Shown here in pieces: positions 9,867 through 19,443 of a stretch of DNA of 64,000 nucleotides. Made by a program: the position numbers and the translations under genes. Below the pieces are notes generated by a model. That model did no database searches. It worked only from the letters and a program-made list of their open reading frames with translations, and was not told the origin of the DNA. The stretch is from an uncultured Eubacterium sp. (GTDB lineage Bacteria > Bacillota > Clostridia > Oscillospirales > Acutalibacteraceae), in contig CAJOEV010000008.1 of assembly GCA_905233545.1 (NCBI GenBank), positions 61,385 through 125,384 on the forward strand. Direction: 5' to 3'. Within the stretch, counting starts at the first letter, position 1. Each line of letters begins with the position of its first letter.

Positions 9867-9903
9867 CCCCCCTTGCAGATTCATTATAATCTGCAACGAG
9901 GGG
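9867..9903 (-). promoter_or_regulatory. Hairpin preceding spoIIGA with SD in its 3' arm
   Basis: TTGCAGATT (9873-9881) / AATCTGCAA (9888-9896) plus CCCC/GGGG; minus strand then reads AAGGGGGG-ATTTTT-ATTGTTATTTAT. Confidence 0.65.
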
Positions 9904-9970
9904 ATATTTTGTCAAAGGATGATAGTAAAATTGATAATTATAGCAAAGCATAATTATCAATTTTAGTTTC

Positions 9971-10148
9971 GAGTTGCGAGTGCCGAGTTCCGAGTTGTCG
10001 GTTTCTTCCGGTCAATAAGTTCAAAGCATTTAAAAATGAAACTAACTCTTCTGAAATATAATCGGGAGGCTCGGGAGAGCCTCCCCTACTCATTATAGAT
10101 ATTTTATCGTAACCGAGAACTCGGAACTCGGAGCTCGCAACTCGCAAC
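9971..10148. repeat. Intergenic inverted-repeat element with GAGTTGC/AACTCGG heptamer arms and an internal GC-rich hairpin
   Basis: Left GAGTTGC GAGTGCC GAGTTCC GAGTTGT; internal hairpin GGGAGGCT/AGCCTCCC (10064-10085); right AACTCGG AACTCGG AGCTCGC AACTCGC ending at the stop codon at 10149. Confidence 0.85.
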
Positions 10149-11264
10149 TTATTTAAAATACATATAATACTGGCACTTGATTGTTCCGTTATAGAGCTTA
10201 CGGCGTTTGTCTGCCTTTCTGCCGAAGGCTTTTTCAAATTCCTCGTCGGGGGAAATAATTCCGTAGCTCCAGCCGTATTTTGAAACGAACTTTTCGCCCA
10301 TAATGTGATAGATTCTTTTTGCTTCCTTGTAATCAAGCATTCTTTCTCCATAGGGCGGATTGGTTACAAGGGTTCCCTTTTCAGTTGAAGGTGCAAAGTC
10401 TTTTATGTCTTTAACATCAAGATTTAAGAATTTATCAACCTTTGCGTTTTTGGCATTGATTTTTGTCAGTTCGATTGAGTTTTCGTCAATATCACTGCCG
10501 AAAGCGATAAAATCTGTGTCTGTTTTTATTAAGTCACGGCATCTTTCGCGCTCGCTCATCCATACGCTTTCGGGAATGAGTCCCCAGCGGTCAACATCAA
10601 AATTGCGGTTAATTCCGGGAGCAATATTGTTTGCAAGCATTGCGCCCTCAACAAGAATTGTTCCGCTTCCGCAGCATGGGTCATAGAGTGTGTGATAATG
10701 CCTTAGCTTTGACAGAGAGCACATTGCAGCGGCAAGAGTTTCTCTTATAGGTGCTTCGTTGCCTTTTGGACGGTATCCCCTTTTATGAAGGCTTGCACCG
10801 CTTGTATCAAGCATAATGCATACTTCATCTTTTATAATAGAAAACTGAATCTGATGAACGGGTCCCGTTTCTTCAAACCAAGAGATTTTATAATCCTCTT
10901 TGAGAGATTCAACAATTGCCTTTTTGATTATTTTCTGGCAATCGGGAATTGAATGCAGGGTTGAATTAATCGAAAAGCCTTTTACGGGAAAAGTGTCATT
11001 ACTTCCGATAAATTCCGACCACGGAAGATTCTTTACGCCCTGAAAAAGCTCTTCAAAGGTTACAGCATTGAATCTGTCGAGAACAATAAGAATTCTTTCT
11101 GAGAAGCGCGACCAGATATTTGCCCTTGCAAGAATTGTTTCATCACCTTCAAAAAACACTCTTGCATTTTCGGAGCAGACATTTTCAGCGCCAATCTGTT
11201 TAAGTTCGTCGCTTACCAAGCCTTCAACACCGAGAAGGCACGGAGCGGTCATAAGTAAGTTCAT
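10149..11264 (-). CDS. THUMP domain class I SAM-dependent RNA methyltransferase (RlmL/YpsC type)
   Basis: LYDPCCGSGTILVEGAMLA, VTNPPYGERM, N-terminal THUMP-like region. Confidence 0.9.
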   Translation of the reverse strand: MNLLMTAPCLLGVEGLVSDELKQIGAENVCSENARVFFEGDETILARANIWSRFSERILIVLDRFNAVTFEELFQGVKNLPWSEFIGSNDTFPVKGFSINSTLHSIPDCQKIIKKAIVESLKEDYKISWFEETGPVHQIQFSIIKDEVCIMLDTSGASLHKRGYRPKGNEAPIRETLAAAMCSLSKLRHYHTLYDPCCGSGTILVEGAMLANNIAPGINRNFDVDRWGLIPESVWMSERERCRDLIKTDTDFIAFGSDIDENSIELTKINAKNAKVDKFLNLDVKDIKDFAPSTEKGTLVTNPPYGERMLDYKEAKRIYHIMGEKFVSKYGWSYGIISPDEEFEKAFGRKADKRRKLYNGTIKCQYYMYFK

Positions 11265-11283
11265 AGTTTTATCCTTTAAAAAA

Positions 11284-11312
11284 TTACGGGCGGATGATAT
11301 CCGCCCCTACAA
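11284..11312. repeat. Short GC-rich intergenic hairpin repeat (GGGCGGAT GAT ATCCGCCCCTAC)
   Basis: Perfect palindrome GGGCGGAT (11288-11295) / ATCCGCCC (11299-11306), next to the divIC stop. Confidence 0.6.
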
Positions 11313-11320
11313 ATAGTATT

Positions 11321-11656
11321 TTATGAAATGTCGTAAAAAACTGTTTCGCCGTCTTTTACATAGCCCTTTTCTCTTGCCTTTTGCTCAATATAATCATTTT
11401 TGTTATCGGAATTAAGAATTGCCTTAATCTTTTCGTTTTCCTTTACCTGAGCTTCATACTGAGCGTCAAGCTCAACAGCCTGAGCTTTAAGCCTGCTGAT
11501 ATCGGAATAATTTGATATCAAAGTATATGAGCAATAAGAAACAAGCCCGATAAAGAAAATTGCAATAACGAGTTTGATAAATGATTTGCTTTTGATGAAA
11601 TTCGAAACTTTTTTATTCAATCCTATCGCCTCATACACACTTTTATATGAAAACAC
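11321..11656 (-). CDS. divIC: Septum formation initiator family protein (DivIC/FtsB-like)
   Basis: Single TM then coiled coil, EQKAREKGYVKDGETVFYDIS; located downstream of yabQ. Confidence 0.8.
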   Translation of the reverse strand: MFSYKSVYEAIGLNKKVSNFIKSKSFIKLVIAIFFIGLVSYCSYTLISNYSDISRLKAQAVELDAQYEAQVKENEKIKAILNSDNKNDYIEQKAREKGYVKDGETVFYDIS

Positions 11657-11716
11657 TTCATATACGCTTAGTATATTTACTATAACACATTATATAGGTG
11701 AAATGCAATAGTTTTT

Positions 11717-12063
11717 TTAAACTTTTTCACTATTTTTTTGCAGTTTTTTTGATTTTTTCTTTTTTAATCTTTTCTTTTTAACTTTTGTTAAACAACTTGT
11801 TGAAAACTCAGCGATTCTGTGGAATAAAGCCAGATATATGAGAAATGAAACAAATGTATCCACAACAAAAAATGTTCTCATTTCTCCGCTGTTGAAGGCG
11901 ATTAAAAAGCAAAAGAATGAAAAAGCACAAACCACCATAAATAGTATATCGATAAAAAATTCAAAAATCCGATTATTTATCAGTTTTCGAAGAATATAAA
12001 ACACATCGTATATAATTCCAAGTCCAATTCCCAGAACAAAGAAAGCAATCAGGCTTTTTTCTA
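11717..12063 (-). CDS. yabQ: Spore cortex biosynthesis protein YabQ (conserved N-terminus extends upstream of the ORF-track start at 12004)
   Basis: IEKSLIAFFVLGIGLGIIYDVFYILRK...DILF...NSGEMR matches YabQ layout; frame is open to 12063 with no ATG/GTG/TTG in the extension. Confidence 0.75.
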
Positions 12064-12333
12064 TGAAAACAACTTCCCGAAAAAGCTTTTTGCATTTGTT
12101 TTCTCGCTGTATACAACTGCGGTTATTCTTCCGCTGACTTTGAGTATGCCGTTATCAAGGTCGAGCGCTTCAACAAGCAGATGACTCCCTTTGATTAACA
12201 CATTGCCCAAGTCACAGGCTGCATTAACCTCTTCCTCGTTGAAAGAAGCAACATCATTTATCCCTGTTATTTCAACCGATTCCCTGTTCTGAATCATTAA
12301 ACTGTGTTTTTTCTTTTCAAAACTTTCCTGCAT
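12061..12333 (-). CDS. yabP: Sporulation protein YabP
   Basis: HSLMIQNRESVEITGINDVASFNEEEV...LLVEALDLDNGILKVSGRI is characteristic of YabP. Confidence 0.9.
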   Translation of the reverse strand: MQESFEKKKHSLMIQNRESVEITGINDVASFNEEEVNAACDLGNVLIKGSHLLVEALDLDNGILKVSGRITAVVYSEKTNAKSFFGKLFS

Positions 12334-12339
12334 AATTTA

Positions 12340-12375
12340 AAACCTCCGATAAAGCATATGCCGTATCGGAGGTTT
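12340..12375 (-). promoter_or_regulatory. Hairpin preceding yabP with SD in its 3' arm
   Basis: 12-bp perfect stem AAACCTCCGATA (12340-12351) / TATCGGAGGTTT (12364-12375); minus-strand CGGAGGTTTTAAATTATG. Confidence 0.75.
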
Positions 12376-12381
12376 GTATAA

Positions 12382-12621
12382 CTACTCTTTTCCTACATTT
12401 TTGAGATTGCTTACCAAATTTTCGATATCGCCTTTAAGGCTTTGAAGTATCTCGATGTTTTCGCCGAGTTCTCGGTTTGATTCAGCAAGCTGTCTTTCAA
12501 GATTTGCATTGATAATCTCAAGACGCTGATTCTCAAACTCAGCTTCATTCAGAGCCGCTTTAAGCCTTGCGTTTTCTTTTCTCAGTTGTTCATTCTCTTT
12601 ATTCTTAGGATAAATAGCCAT
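12382..12621 (-). CDS. Small coiled-coil protein, function unknown
   Basis: 79 aa, heptad-rich, between the foldase gene and yabP. Confidence 0.7.
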   Translation of the reverse strand: MAIYPKNKENEQLRKENARLKAALNEAEFENQRLEIINANLERQLAESNRELGENIEILQSLKGDIENLVSNLKNVGKE

Positions 12622-12630
12622 AATTATTAA

Positions 12631-14550
12631 TTATGAATCGATATCTGTGTCGGTCTCGAAGAAGCGTGAGCCGAGCCAGGTTTGTTTGATTGTGTAAGAC
12701 TTTTCAAGCTTTTCAATTGTCTTGGTTGTATCATCGCTTGCAAGTGACTGCTGAGCAGTGTACTCCCAAACAGTTAAGTCATTTGTCTTTTCGAAGTAAA
12801 TGATATGATAACCGTACTCGGTCTTAACAATGTCTACATCGCCTGTCTTGCGGTCTGAATTGAAGCACCACGCATTGAATGTGGGAACCATCTGGTTGGG
12901 AGTTATGTTCTCATAGATTCCGCCGTCGCTTGCATTGCTGTCCTTTGAATACTTTTCAGCAAGCTTGCCGAATGACTCAGCAGTTTTTTCGCCTTTTTTG
13001 TATTCAGCAAGAACCTTGTCGGCTCTCTTCTTAGCGTTTGTCCACTCTTTTTCAGAAGCTTCGCTCGGTGTTTCAGCATCTGTTTCGGTTGTTTTTCCGT
13101 CGTCGCCCTTTTCATTCTTGAAAGGCTTGATAAGAATGTGGCGGACTGTTACGGTTTTAACATCAGAAAGTCTTGCAGGAGTGATGATATAAACAACAGA
13201 TGTTGACTGCTGCTTAACATCTCCGGCTTTTCTCTTTGAAGAGAATACCCAATCAAGTCCGGGATACTTATCATCCTCGGCAGTTGCAATAGCACCGTTC
13301 ATGCCCTGAAGGGTTCCTTTTGTGATGTTCTTATATGTTGTTTCAACTTCGTTCTTGTTTGCTTCTTTATCGAAGTCAGATGATGAATACTCGGAAGCAA
13401 GCTCTGCAAAGTTTGAACCGTCCGCATTAAGAGCTGCTTTGAATGCCTTTGCGTCATCCTCGCTGTCGCACTCAAAATACTTGATGTCAACGCTTACAAG
13501 ATCTGCTTTATTCTCATCGCGGTACTTTTCATATTTAGACTCATCATACTGCTTTGAATTAAGCTCTTTCTGGTAATCGCTCTGATAGTTTTCGGAAATA
13601 TACGAAATAGTAGCTTCCTTGCGGAAAACCTCTTCTGTTACGCCCTTACCCATTGCAGCGGTGAGATATCCGCTTACAGTAAAGTCGTAGCCGTTTGCTG
13701 TTTCCTTATAGTTATCAATTGCTTCTTTAAGCTCTTTTTTCTGGTCGTCTTTAATCTTGGGCTCTTTGCCGTTATTTGCCTTAACAGCTTCATAATAATA
13801 TGTGTAGGTTGATTTGATATTATCAAGAACCTGGTCGTGCATATACTGTGCCCAGGTGATTTCCTTGTCCTCATCATCGGGATCAGTTGTCTTCTGAGCT
13901 GAGAGCTTTTTATCAAAGTCAATCTTCTGGTCTTCAGGAACTTCCATTCCGTACTGCTCATACTGCTGTTGGGTCTGCTGAAGCTGATTATAGAGCATTG
14001 CATAATAGTAGTTATAGGTGCTTACCTTAACAGCGTGTTTCTTGCCGTCACCATCTTTAATAACCATACCTGTTAAAGTGCTCTGCGGAATGCTGAGCGT
14101 TCCGAGTAAGCCATGGCGTACCATACCGCTCTGGACATATGCAAAGAGAAGTGCACAAACAATAACAATTGCAATACAAGCTTTAATTCTCTTCTGAACA
14201 ATCGGAGCAAGCGGAATTGTCATTCCGTCCTTACTCTTGATGATTGCATCGCGCTGAGCAATTAAATCATCACGCTGACGGCGAAGCTTTGCTTTTTTCT
14301 TCTCATCGGTCTCTTCGGCAATCTGAGCTTTAAGATCACGCACCTGAGCAACGATTTCAGTTTTTCTTGCTTCAGCCTTTTCTTTCTTTTTATTAAGCTT
14401 TTCTTCGGCTTTCTTGGCTTTTTCTTCAGCCTTTTGCTCTTTAGCAGCAGCTTTTTCGGCTTTTTTTGCAGCCTTGTCAGCTTTATCTTCTGCCTTATTC
14501 TCCTTTTCTTCAAGGAGTTCTTCAGTTTCTTTTTCGATATCTTTTCCCAT
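12631..14550 (-). CDS. Membrane-anchored PPIC-type peptidylprolyl isomerase (PrsA/SurA-like), Lys/Glu/Ala-rich N-terminus
   Basis: TVRHILIKPF...AEKYSKDSNASDGGIYENITPNQMVPTFNAWCF...VKTEYGYHIIYF parvulin motifs after one TM segment. Confidence 0.88.
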   Translation of the reverse strand: MGKDIEKETEELLEEKENKAEDKADKAAKKAEKAAAKEQKAEEKAKKAEEKLNKKKEKAEARKTEIVAQVRDLKAQIAEETDEKKKAKLRRQRDDLIAQRDAIIKSKDGMTIPLAPIVQKRIKACIAIVIVCALLFAYVQSGMVRHGLLGTLSIPQSTLTGMVIKDGDGKKHAVKVSTYNYYYAMLYNQLQQTQQQYEQYGMEVPEDQKIDFDKKLSAQKTTDPDDEDKEITWAQYMHDQVLDNIKSTYTYYYEAVKANNGKEPKIKDDQKKELKEAIDNYKETANGYDFTVSGYLTAAMGKGVTEEVFRKEATISYISENYQSDYQKELNSKQYDESKYEKYRDENKADLVSVDIKYFECDSEDDAKAFKAALNADGSNFAELASEYSSSDFDKEANKNEVETTYKNITKGTLQGMNGAIATAEDDKYPGLDWVFSSKRKAGDVKQQSTSVVYIITPARLSDVKTVTVRHILIKPFKNEKGDDGKTTETDAETPSEASEKEWTNAKKRADKVLAEYKKGEKTAESFGKLAEKYSKDSNASDGGIYENITPNQMVPTFNAWCFNSDRKTGDVDIVKTEYGYHIIYFEKTNDLTVWEYTAQQSLASDDTTKTIEKLEKSYTIKQTWLGSRFFETDTDIDS

Positions 14551-14630
14551 AGTATTTCCCTTAGCCTTTCAACGCTAATTTTTTATCCACAATATTTTAC
14601 TATAAAATATTTGATATTACAAGTATTTTT

Positions 14631-16413
14631 TTATTCAGCAGTTGTCAAGTCGTCTGTTTCAGCTGCCTGCGGTTTTGCAACCGTTGTTTTCTTCATTGCA
14701 CCTTTGTGCTTTTTAACCTCAAATGATTTGATATATTTCAATTCATTTTCGGTTTTAACAGCGGATTTGCATTTAAACTTTGTTGAAGTTGTATCTTCAA
14801 CGAAGTACATAATATGATAGCCGTATTCCGACTTAACAATTCCTGTGTCACCGTATTTTCTCTTCTTATCGGTTGACCACTTTTCAAAACTCTTTACCAT
14901 ACGGCCGAGCTGTGTTCCTTCATAAAGACCGCCGTAAAGTCCGCTTGAACCGCTGGAGGTTGACTCGGTATCTTCTGAATACTTTTCAGCAAGAAGAGCA
15001 AATGAATATTCGGTTTTGTCGCCTTTTTTGTATTCCTCGTAAATCTTGTTTGCTTTCTTTTCTGCTGCAGCCCACTGAGCCTTTGTTGCCTTTTTGGTTT
15101 TTCCGTTTTCGTCTGCTTCACCTGTATCGGGCATAATCAGAATATGTCTTACCGAATATACTTCATCATCAGCAATCTTTGCTTCGCTTAATTTGAGAAG
15201 AATGAAGAACATTGAATTGGTTTCATCATAGAAATAGCTGCAGTCATTAACTTTTGTTTTATCATCAAAGAGCCATTTAACTCCTGCTTCTGTAAATGAT
15301 GTATCACTGCTGCTTATTGAAACTTCAACACTCTTTGCAAGTTCCTCTGCACAGTCATCCGCACTTTCAAACTGACCTGCAGAAACATAGTTATCAATTA
15401 TCTCTTTACAAGCAAAGGGAATCTGCTTTTTCAAATCTTTAACATTCTTGATTTTCGAAACATATTCCTTAACTTCTTTTTCTGCCTTTGTCTTAGCTTT
15501 CTCATCGGTTGATGAAACAATATAGGGAAGATATGCAAATTCAACAACTGAATACTCATCCTTATGCTTGTTGAAATATGCCTCAACTTCCTTCTCGTCA
15601 ACTTCGTTGTTAACCTGGTACTTATTATAATAGTTATTAGCAAGGAATGACTGATTCACAATCTTTTTGATTGTTGCAAGTCCGCAGTATTCTCCGTATG
15701 TTTCGGAAATGTAAGCATCAACCGACTGGTTTGAATCCTTTGCGGACTGCTTAATGCTCTGAATATTTGATTTGATTGATTCCTTCTGGGTTTCGCTTAA
15801 GGTTATGCCGTTTTCAACTGCTTCCTGATAATAAGCTGTTATATACTGAATACGCTCAATTGTTTCGTTTTCAAACATCTGAGCCCAAGTTACCTCGTTA
15901 CCGTCAGCATCCTTGGTCTTTTGTTTTGAAAAATCCTTTGTCGGGTCAAGGTCAACCCCACCCTGCTGAGCATAGCTGATGTAGTTATTTGAAACAGCAT
16001 TGTAATAATAGTTATACATTCCTATTGAAACATCGGTTTCGTCGACAGTAAGCGCAACGTTACCGGGATTCATTTTTTCATTTGTGTTAGGAACCGTATA
16101 GTATCTTACGCCGAAGAAAATAAGAACAGCTGCGATAATTGCACATAATGCGGCAGCAGAAGCAAATTTTACAGCATTAATAGCATTTTTTGAAGGTTTA
16201 TTGCTTGTAATAATTGGCTGAGTAGGCGGTGCTGCAGGCGCGGACGCAGGCTTAAACGGTGCTGCAGGCGCACTCTCTTCCTCTTTTTCTTCAGGAATTG
16301 GCATCGAAATCCCAATTGTCATTTTCTTCATATTTAACTTCATTCGGGTTAAACGATTCTTCCTTTGAATTCTCGTCTTTTCCGAGCTCGTTTTCTTTAA
16401 TTTTATCGCTCAT
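14631..16413 (-). CDS. PPIC-type peptidylprolyl isomerase, paralogous neighbour; body 14631..16343, apparent frame change near 16293
   Basis: YSVRHILIMPDTG...LAEKYSEDTESTSSGSSGLYGG...VKSEYGYHIMYF. SD-supported ATG at 16413 (AGGAGTAGGATTATGAGC) lies in a different frame that stops at 16291-16293. Confidence 0.8.
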
Positions 16414-16587
16414 AATCCTACTCCTATAAAATTAATGTATTAATTATACTATATTATAATTAATAATGCAAGACCTAATATTTTTTTAGAGTATCTACAT
16501 ATTATTACAAATATCTTGCATAATACAACCTCTTGTGGTATTATCAATATTGTATTAATAATTATATATTGGCAAGGATGTGAGATT

Positions 16588-17922
16588 ATGCTCTCCGGGG
16601 GCAGCCCACAAACAGACAAAAAACTCTTTACGTTTCTTCTTGTTACGCTTGGCGGTTCTTTTGTTTTTCCTGAATATATTGCACCGCTTTTTGTTTTCTT
16701 TTTATATATCTACTTTATTATCCACTTTAAAAGCACCAACAGAAACGCAAAACTCGGCGATATCGGAAAAGTATTCTTTGCATATATGTGCTATATGGTT
16801 ATTTCCGGCATATGGAGCAATACCCATGTTTTATCCGTTTTAATCGGTCTGTTATGGATGGGATGTTTCCTCGGATATATTATGGTTGCAAACATAGTCA
16901 ACACCGAAGAAAAGCTGAAAAATGCAATAACCGCAATAAATATTTCCGCGGGAATTACGGGCGGAATCGGCATTGCGGAATTTGTTACATACAACCTGAC
17001 AAAACACACCAAGTGGTTTAATTTCATTGTTGCAAATCCGCTGTATTACAATATTAATGACAAGGTTTTCGATTTGTTCCCGATTAGTATTGTTAATAAC
17101 GTTTATCCGTCAAGAGCAACATCAACATTTGACAATCCTTTGATATTGGCGGCGTTTTTAGTTATGGCTGCTCCGTTCGGTGCTTTCGGAATGCTTTATT
17201 TCAAAGAAAAAAAGCACAGAGCAATCAGCACATTTTGTCTGCTTTTAACGCTCGGCGGACTTCTTTGCACCGAGTCGAGAGGCGCTTATATTGCAGTTGC
17301 GCTTTCATTTTTCACACTTCTTTTAAGCAGTAAAAAAGTATTCAAAAAGATGCTTCCGTTTATAATCATTCTTGCAATCGGTCTTCCTGCAATTCTGATT
17401 ATCAGATATAAAAACTCTCCTCCGGGTGATTTACTTGTATCCAATCAATCAAGAATGAACATATGGAAAGAAAGCTTCAGAATTTTTACCGAGCACCCGA
17501 TTTTAGGTCTTGGTGCAGGAACGGAAAACATTCACCAGCTTCTTATAAACCGTCTTCATGTGGACAGAGCGCACACACATAACCTCTTTTTGCAAATAGC
17601 TGCAGAAGGCGGAATAATCGGAATTATCTTTGCATTTGCAATAATCGTTACAGTGGTTAAAAACCTTGTAGCACTGTATAGAACAAAAGAGTACAGAATG
17701 TTGGCATTTACATATATTGCTGCATTTATCGGATTCATAACAATGTCTGTTTTTGAACACACATTGCAGAGTCCAAAGGAAATGATGATGTTTTTGTTCC
17801 TTCTCGGATTTGTTGAGGCAACCTTCAGACTTTCAAATAACACTGTTCAACTTGCCGAAGATGAAAAAGAGGAAGAAGAGCACTTTGAAAGTGAAGCTGA
17901 AAAAGAAACAGTTAATGTATAA
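16588..17922 (+). CDS. O-antigen ligase family membrane protein
   Basis: Polytopic, periplasmic-loop motif WKESFRIFTEHPILGLGAGTEN...HTHNLFLQIAAEGGIIG. ATG at 16588 preceded by AAGGATGTGA. Confidence 0.87.
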   Translation: MLSGGSPQTDKKLFTFLLVTLGGSFVFPEYIAPLFVFFLYIYFIIHFKSTNRNAKLGDIGKVFFAYMCYMVISGIWSNTHVLSVLIGLLWMGCFLGYIMVANIVNTEEKLKNAITAINISAGITGGIGIAEFVTYNLTKHTKWFNFIVANPLYYNINDKVFDLFPISIVNNVYPSRATSTFDNPLILAAFLVMAAPFGAFGMLYFKEKKHRAISTFCLLLTLGGLLCTESRGAYIAVALSFFTLLLSSKKVFKKMLPFIIILAIGLPAILIIRYKNSPPGDLLVSNQSRMNIWKESFRIFTEHPILGLGAGTENIHQLLINRLHVDRAHTHNLFLQIAAEGGIIGIIFAFAIIVTVVKNLVALYRTKEYRMLAFTYIAAFIGFITMSVFEHTLQSPKEMMMFLFLLGFVEATFRLSNNTVQLAEDEKEEEEHFESEAEKETVNV

Positions 17923-17946
17923 CAGGGTTAATAATTACTCATAAAA

Positions 17947-17980
17947 AATATGAGGCAGTCCGAAACGACCGCCTCATATT
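17947..17980. terminator. Bidirectional terminator between convergent genes
   Basis: AATATGAGGC (17947-17956) / GCCTCATATT (17971-17980), A- and T-rich flanks. Confidence 0.8.
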
Positions 17981-18213
17981 ATTTTATACATTTTTGCCGC
18001 ATCCTCTTTAAGAGCATGCTCGTTGATTTCAAGAACCTCATAATTTCTGCTGTTATTTGAAAGATTAACGGTTATTTTGTCGCCCACCTTAACGTTGTAT
18101 GACGCTCTGGCAACCTTGCCGTTAACCTCAATTCTGCCCGCATCGCAGGCTTCATTTGCAATTGTTCGTCTTTTGATTATTCTTGAAACCTTAAGATATT
18201 TATCAAGTCTCAT
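17974..18213 (-). CDS. S4-domain RNA-binding protein (RqcP/YabO type)
   Basis: MRLDKYLKVSRIIKRRTIANEACDAGRIEVNGKVA S4 domain; yabO-yabP neighbourhood. Confidence 0.9.
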   Translation of the reverse strand: MRLDKYLKVSRIIKRRTIANEACDAGRIEVNGKVARASYNVKVGDKITVNLSNNSRNYEVLEINEHALKEDAAKMYKII

Positions 18214-18234
18214 ATTTTTCCTTCACTAAAAATT

Positions 18235-18257
18235 ACGGGGCTGCAAAGCAACCCCGT
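18235..18257 (-). terminator. Terminator downstream of HU gene
   Basis: ACGGGG/CCCCGT stem with inner TGC/GCA; T-run on minus strand. Confidence 0.75.
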
Positions 18258-18274
18258 CGAAAAGTTTAATTCAA

Positions 18275-18547
18275 TTATTTTACAGCGTCCTTGAGAGCCT
18301 TGCCTGCCTTGAAAGCGGGAGCCTTTGATGCAGGAATTGAAAGCTTTTCGCCTGTGCGGGGGTTGAGACCTGTGCGAGCTGCGCGAGTCTTAACTTCGAA
18401 TGTACCGAAACCAACAAGAGAAACCTTGTCGCCATCAGCAAGAGCGTCGGTGATAGAAGCGATTACTGCAGATACAGCTGCTTCAGCGTCTTTCTTAGAA
18501 ATTTCTGCTTTTGCAGCAACAGCTGCTACGAGATCAGTTTTGTTCAT
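18275..18547 (-). CDS. hup: HU family DNA-binding protein
   Basis: [25 protein letters not shown]...[25 protein letters not shown]. Confidence 0.96.
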   Translation of the reverse strand: MNKTDLVAAVAAKAEISKKDAEAAVSAVIASITDALADGDKVSLVGFGTFEVKTRAARTGLNPRTGEKLSIPASKAPAFKAGKALKDAVK

Positions 18548-19400
18548 AATAATTTCCTCCGTTGCGATTTAATCGCATTTTTTTTATTTTCTTAGCCATG
18601 TCCCACAGTTTATCAAGCTCTTCAATTGATGATTCCTTCATGTTAATGCCGTTTTCTTCAGCCAATCTTTCAACCTCAATGAATCTTTCCAAAAACTTAT
18701 CGGTTGCAGAGGTTAAAGCCTCTTCACTGTCGGTTTTAAGAAAGCGTGAAATATTGACGCAGGAAAACAAAACATCACCGAATTCATCGTCAATTTCAGA
18801 TTTGATACCGCGTTCAATAGCTATTTTTAACTCATTAATCTCTTCATTCAGCTTATCAAAGGCACCGTCGATATTATCCCAATCGAATCCGACCTTTGCC
18901 GCTTTGTGCTGAATTTTCTGAGCTCTCATAAGTGCGGGAAGCTCTCTGGGAACACTGAGCATACTTTCGCTTTGAGATTTCATCCCCTTGGATTTTGCTT
19001 TTGCATTATCCCAGGATGACAAAGCTTCTTCCTCCGTTTGAGCCGACACATCACTGAAAACATGCGGATGACGGATTATAAGCTTTGTTACAACATCATT
19101 TGCAATATCATCAAAATCGAAATTGCCCGTCTCACGTTCCATTTCGGCATGAAGAGCAACCTGCAATAAAACATCCCCAAGCTCTTCCTTGAGCATTTCG
19201 GGGCTTTTTTTGTTGATTGCTTCAATGACCTCATAGGTTTCTTCTATAAAGTTCTTTTTTATAGATTCGTGAGTCTGTTCTCTGTCCCAGGGACAACCGC
19301 CCGGAGCCCGAAGAACTTTGACTATTGAAATCAAATCAGAAACATCATATTTATCTTTAAATTCAAAATCAACAGACATTTCATTCTTCTCTTTCAACAA
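18534..19400 (-). CDS. mazG: Nucleoside triphosphate pyrophosphohydrolase MazG (likely start 19379)
   Basis: [49 protein letters not shown]. Confidence 0.93.
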   Translation of the reverse strand: MLKEKNEMSVDFEFKDKYDVSDLISIVKVLRAPGGCPWDREQTHESIKKNFIEETYEVIEAINKKSPEMLKEELGDVLLQVALHAEMERETGNFDFDDIANDVVTKLIIRHPHVFSDVSAQTEEEALSSWDNAKAKSKGMKSQSESMLSVPRELPALMRAQKIQHKAAKVGFDWDNIDGAFDKLNEEINELKIAIERGIKSEIDDEFGDVLFSCVNISRFLKTDSEEALTSATDKFLERFIEVERLAEENGINMKESSIEELDKLWDMAKKIKKMRLNRNGGNYYEQN

Positions 19401-19443
19401 GATTAATTCTCTGAAAATAATATACTATATTTTGCCCGAAAAA

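Noticed and set aside
18235-18257. GC hairpin after hup as a member of the intergenic repeat family
   Set aside because: It behaves as an ordinary intrinsic terminator and lacks the CCCCTAC or heptamer module.
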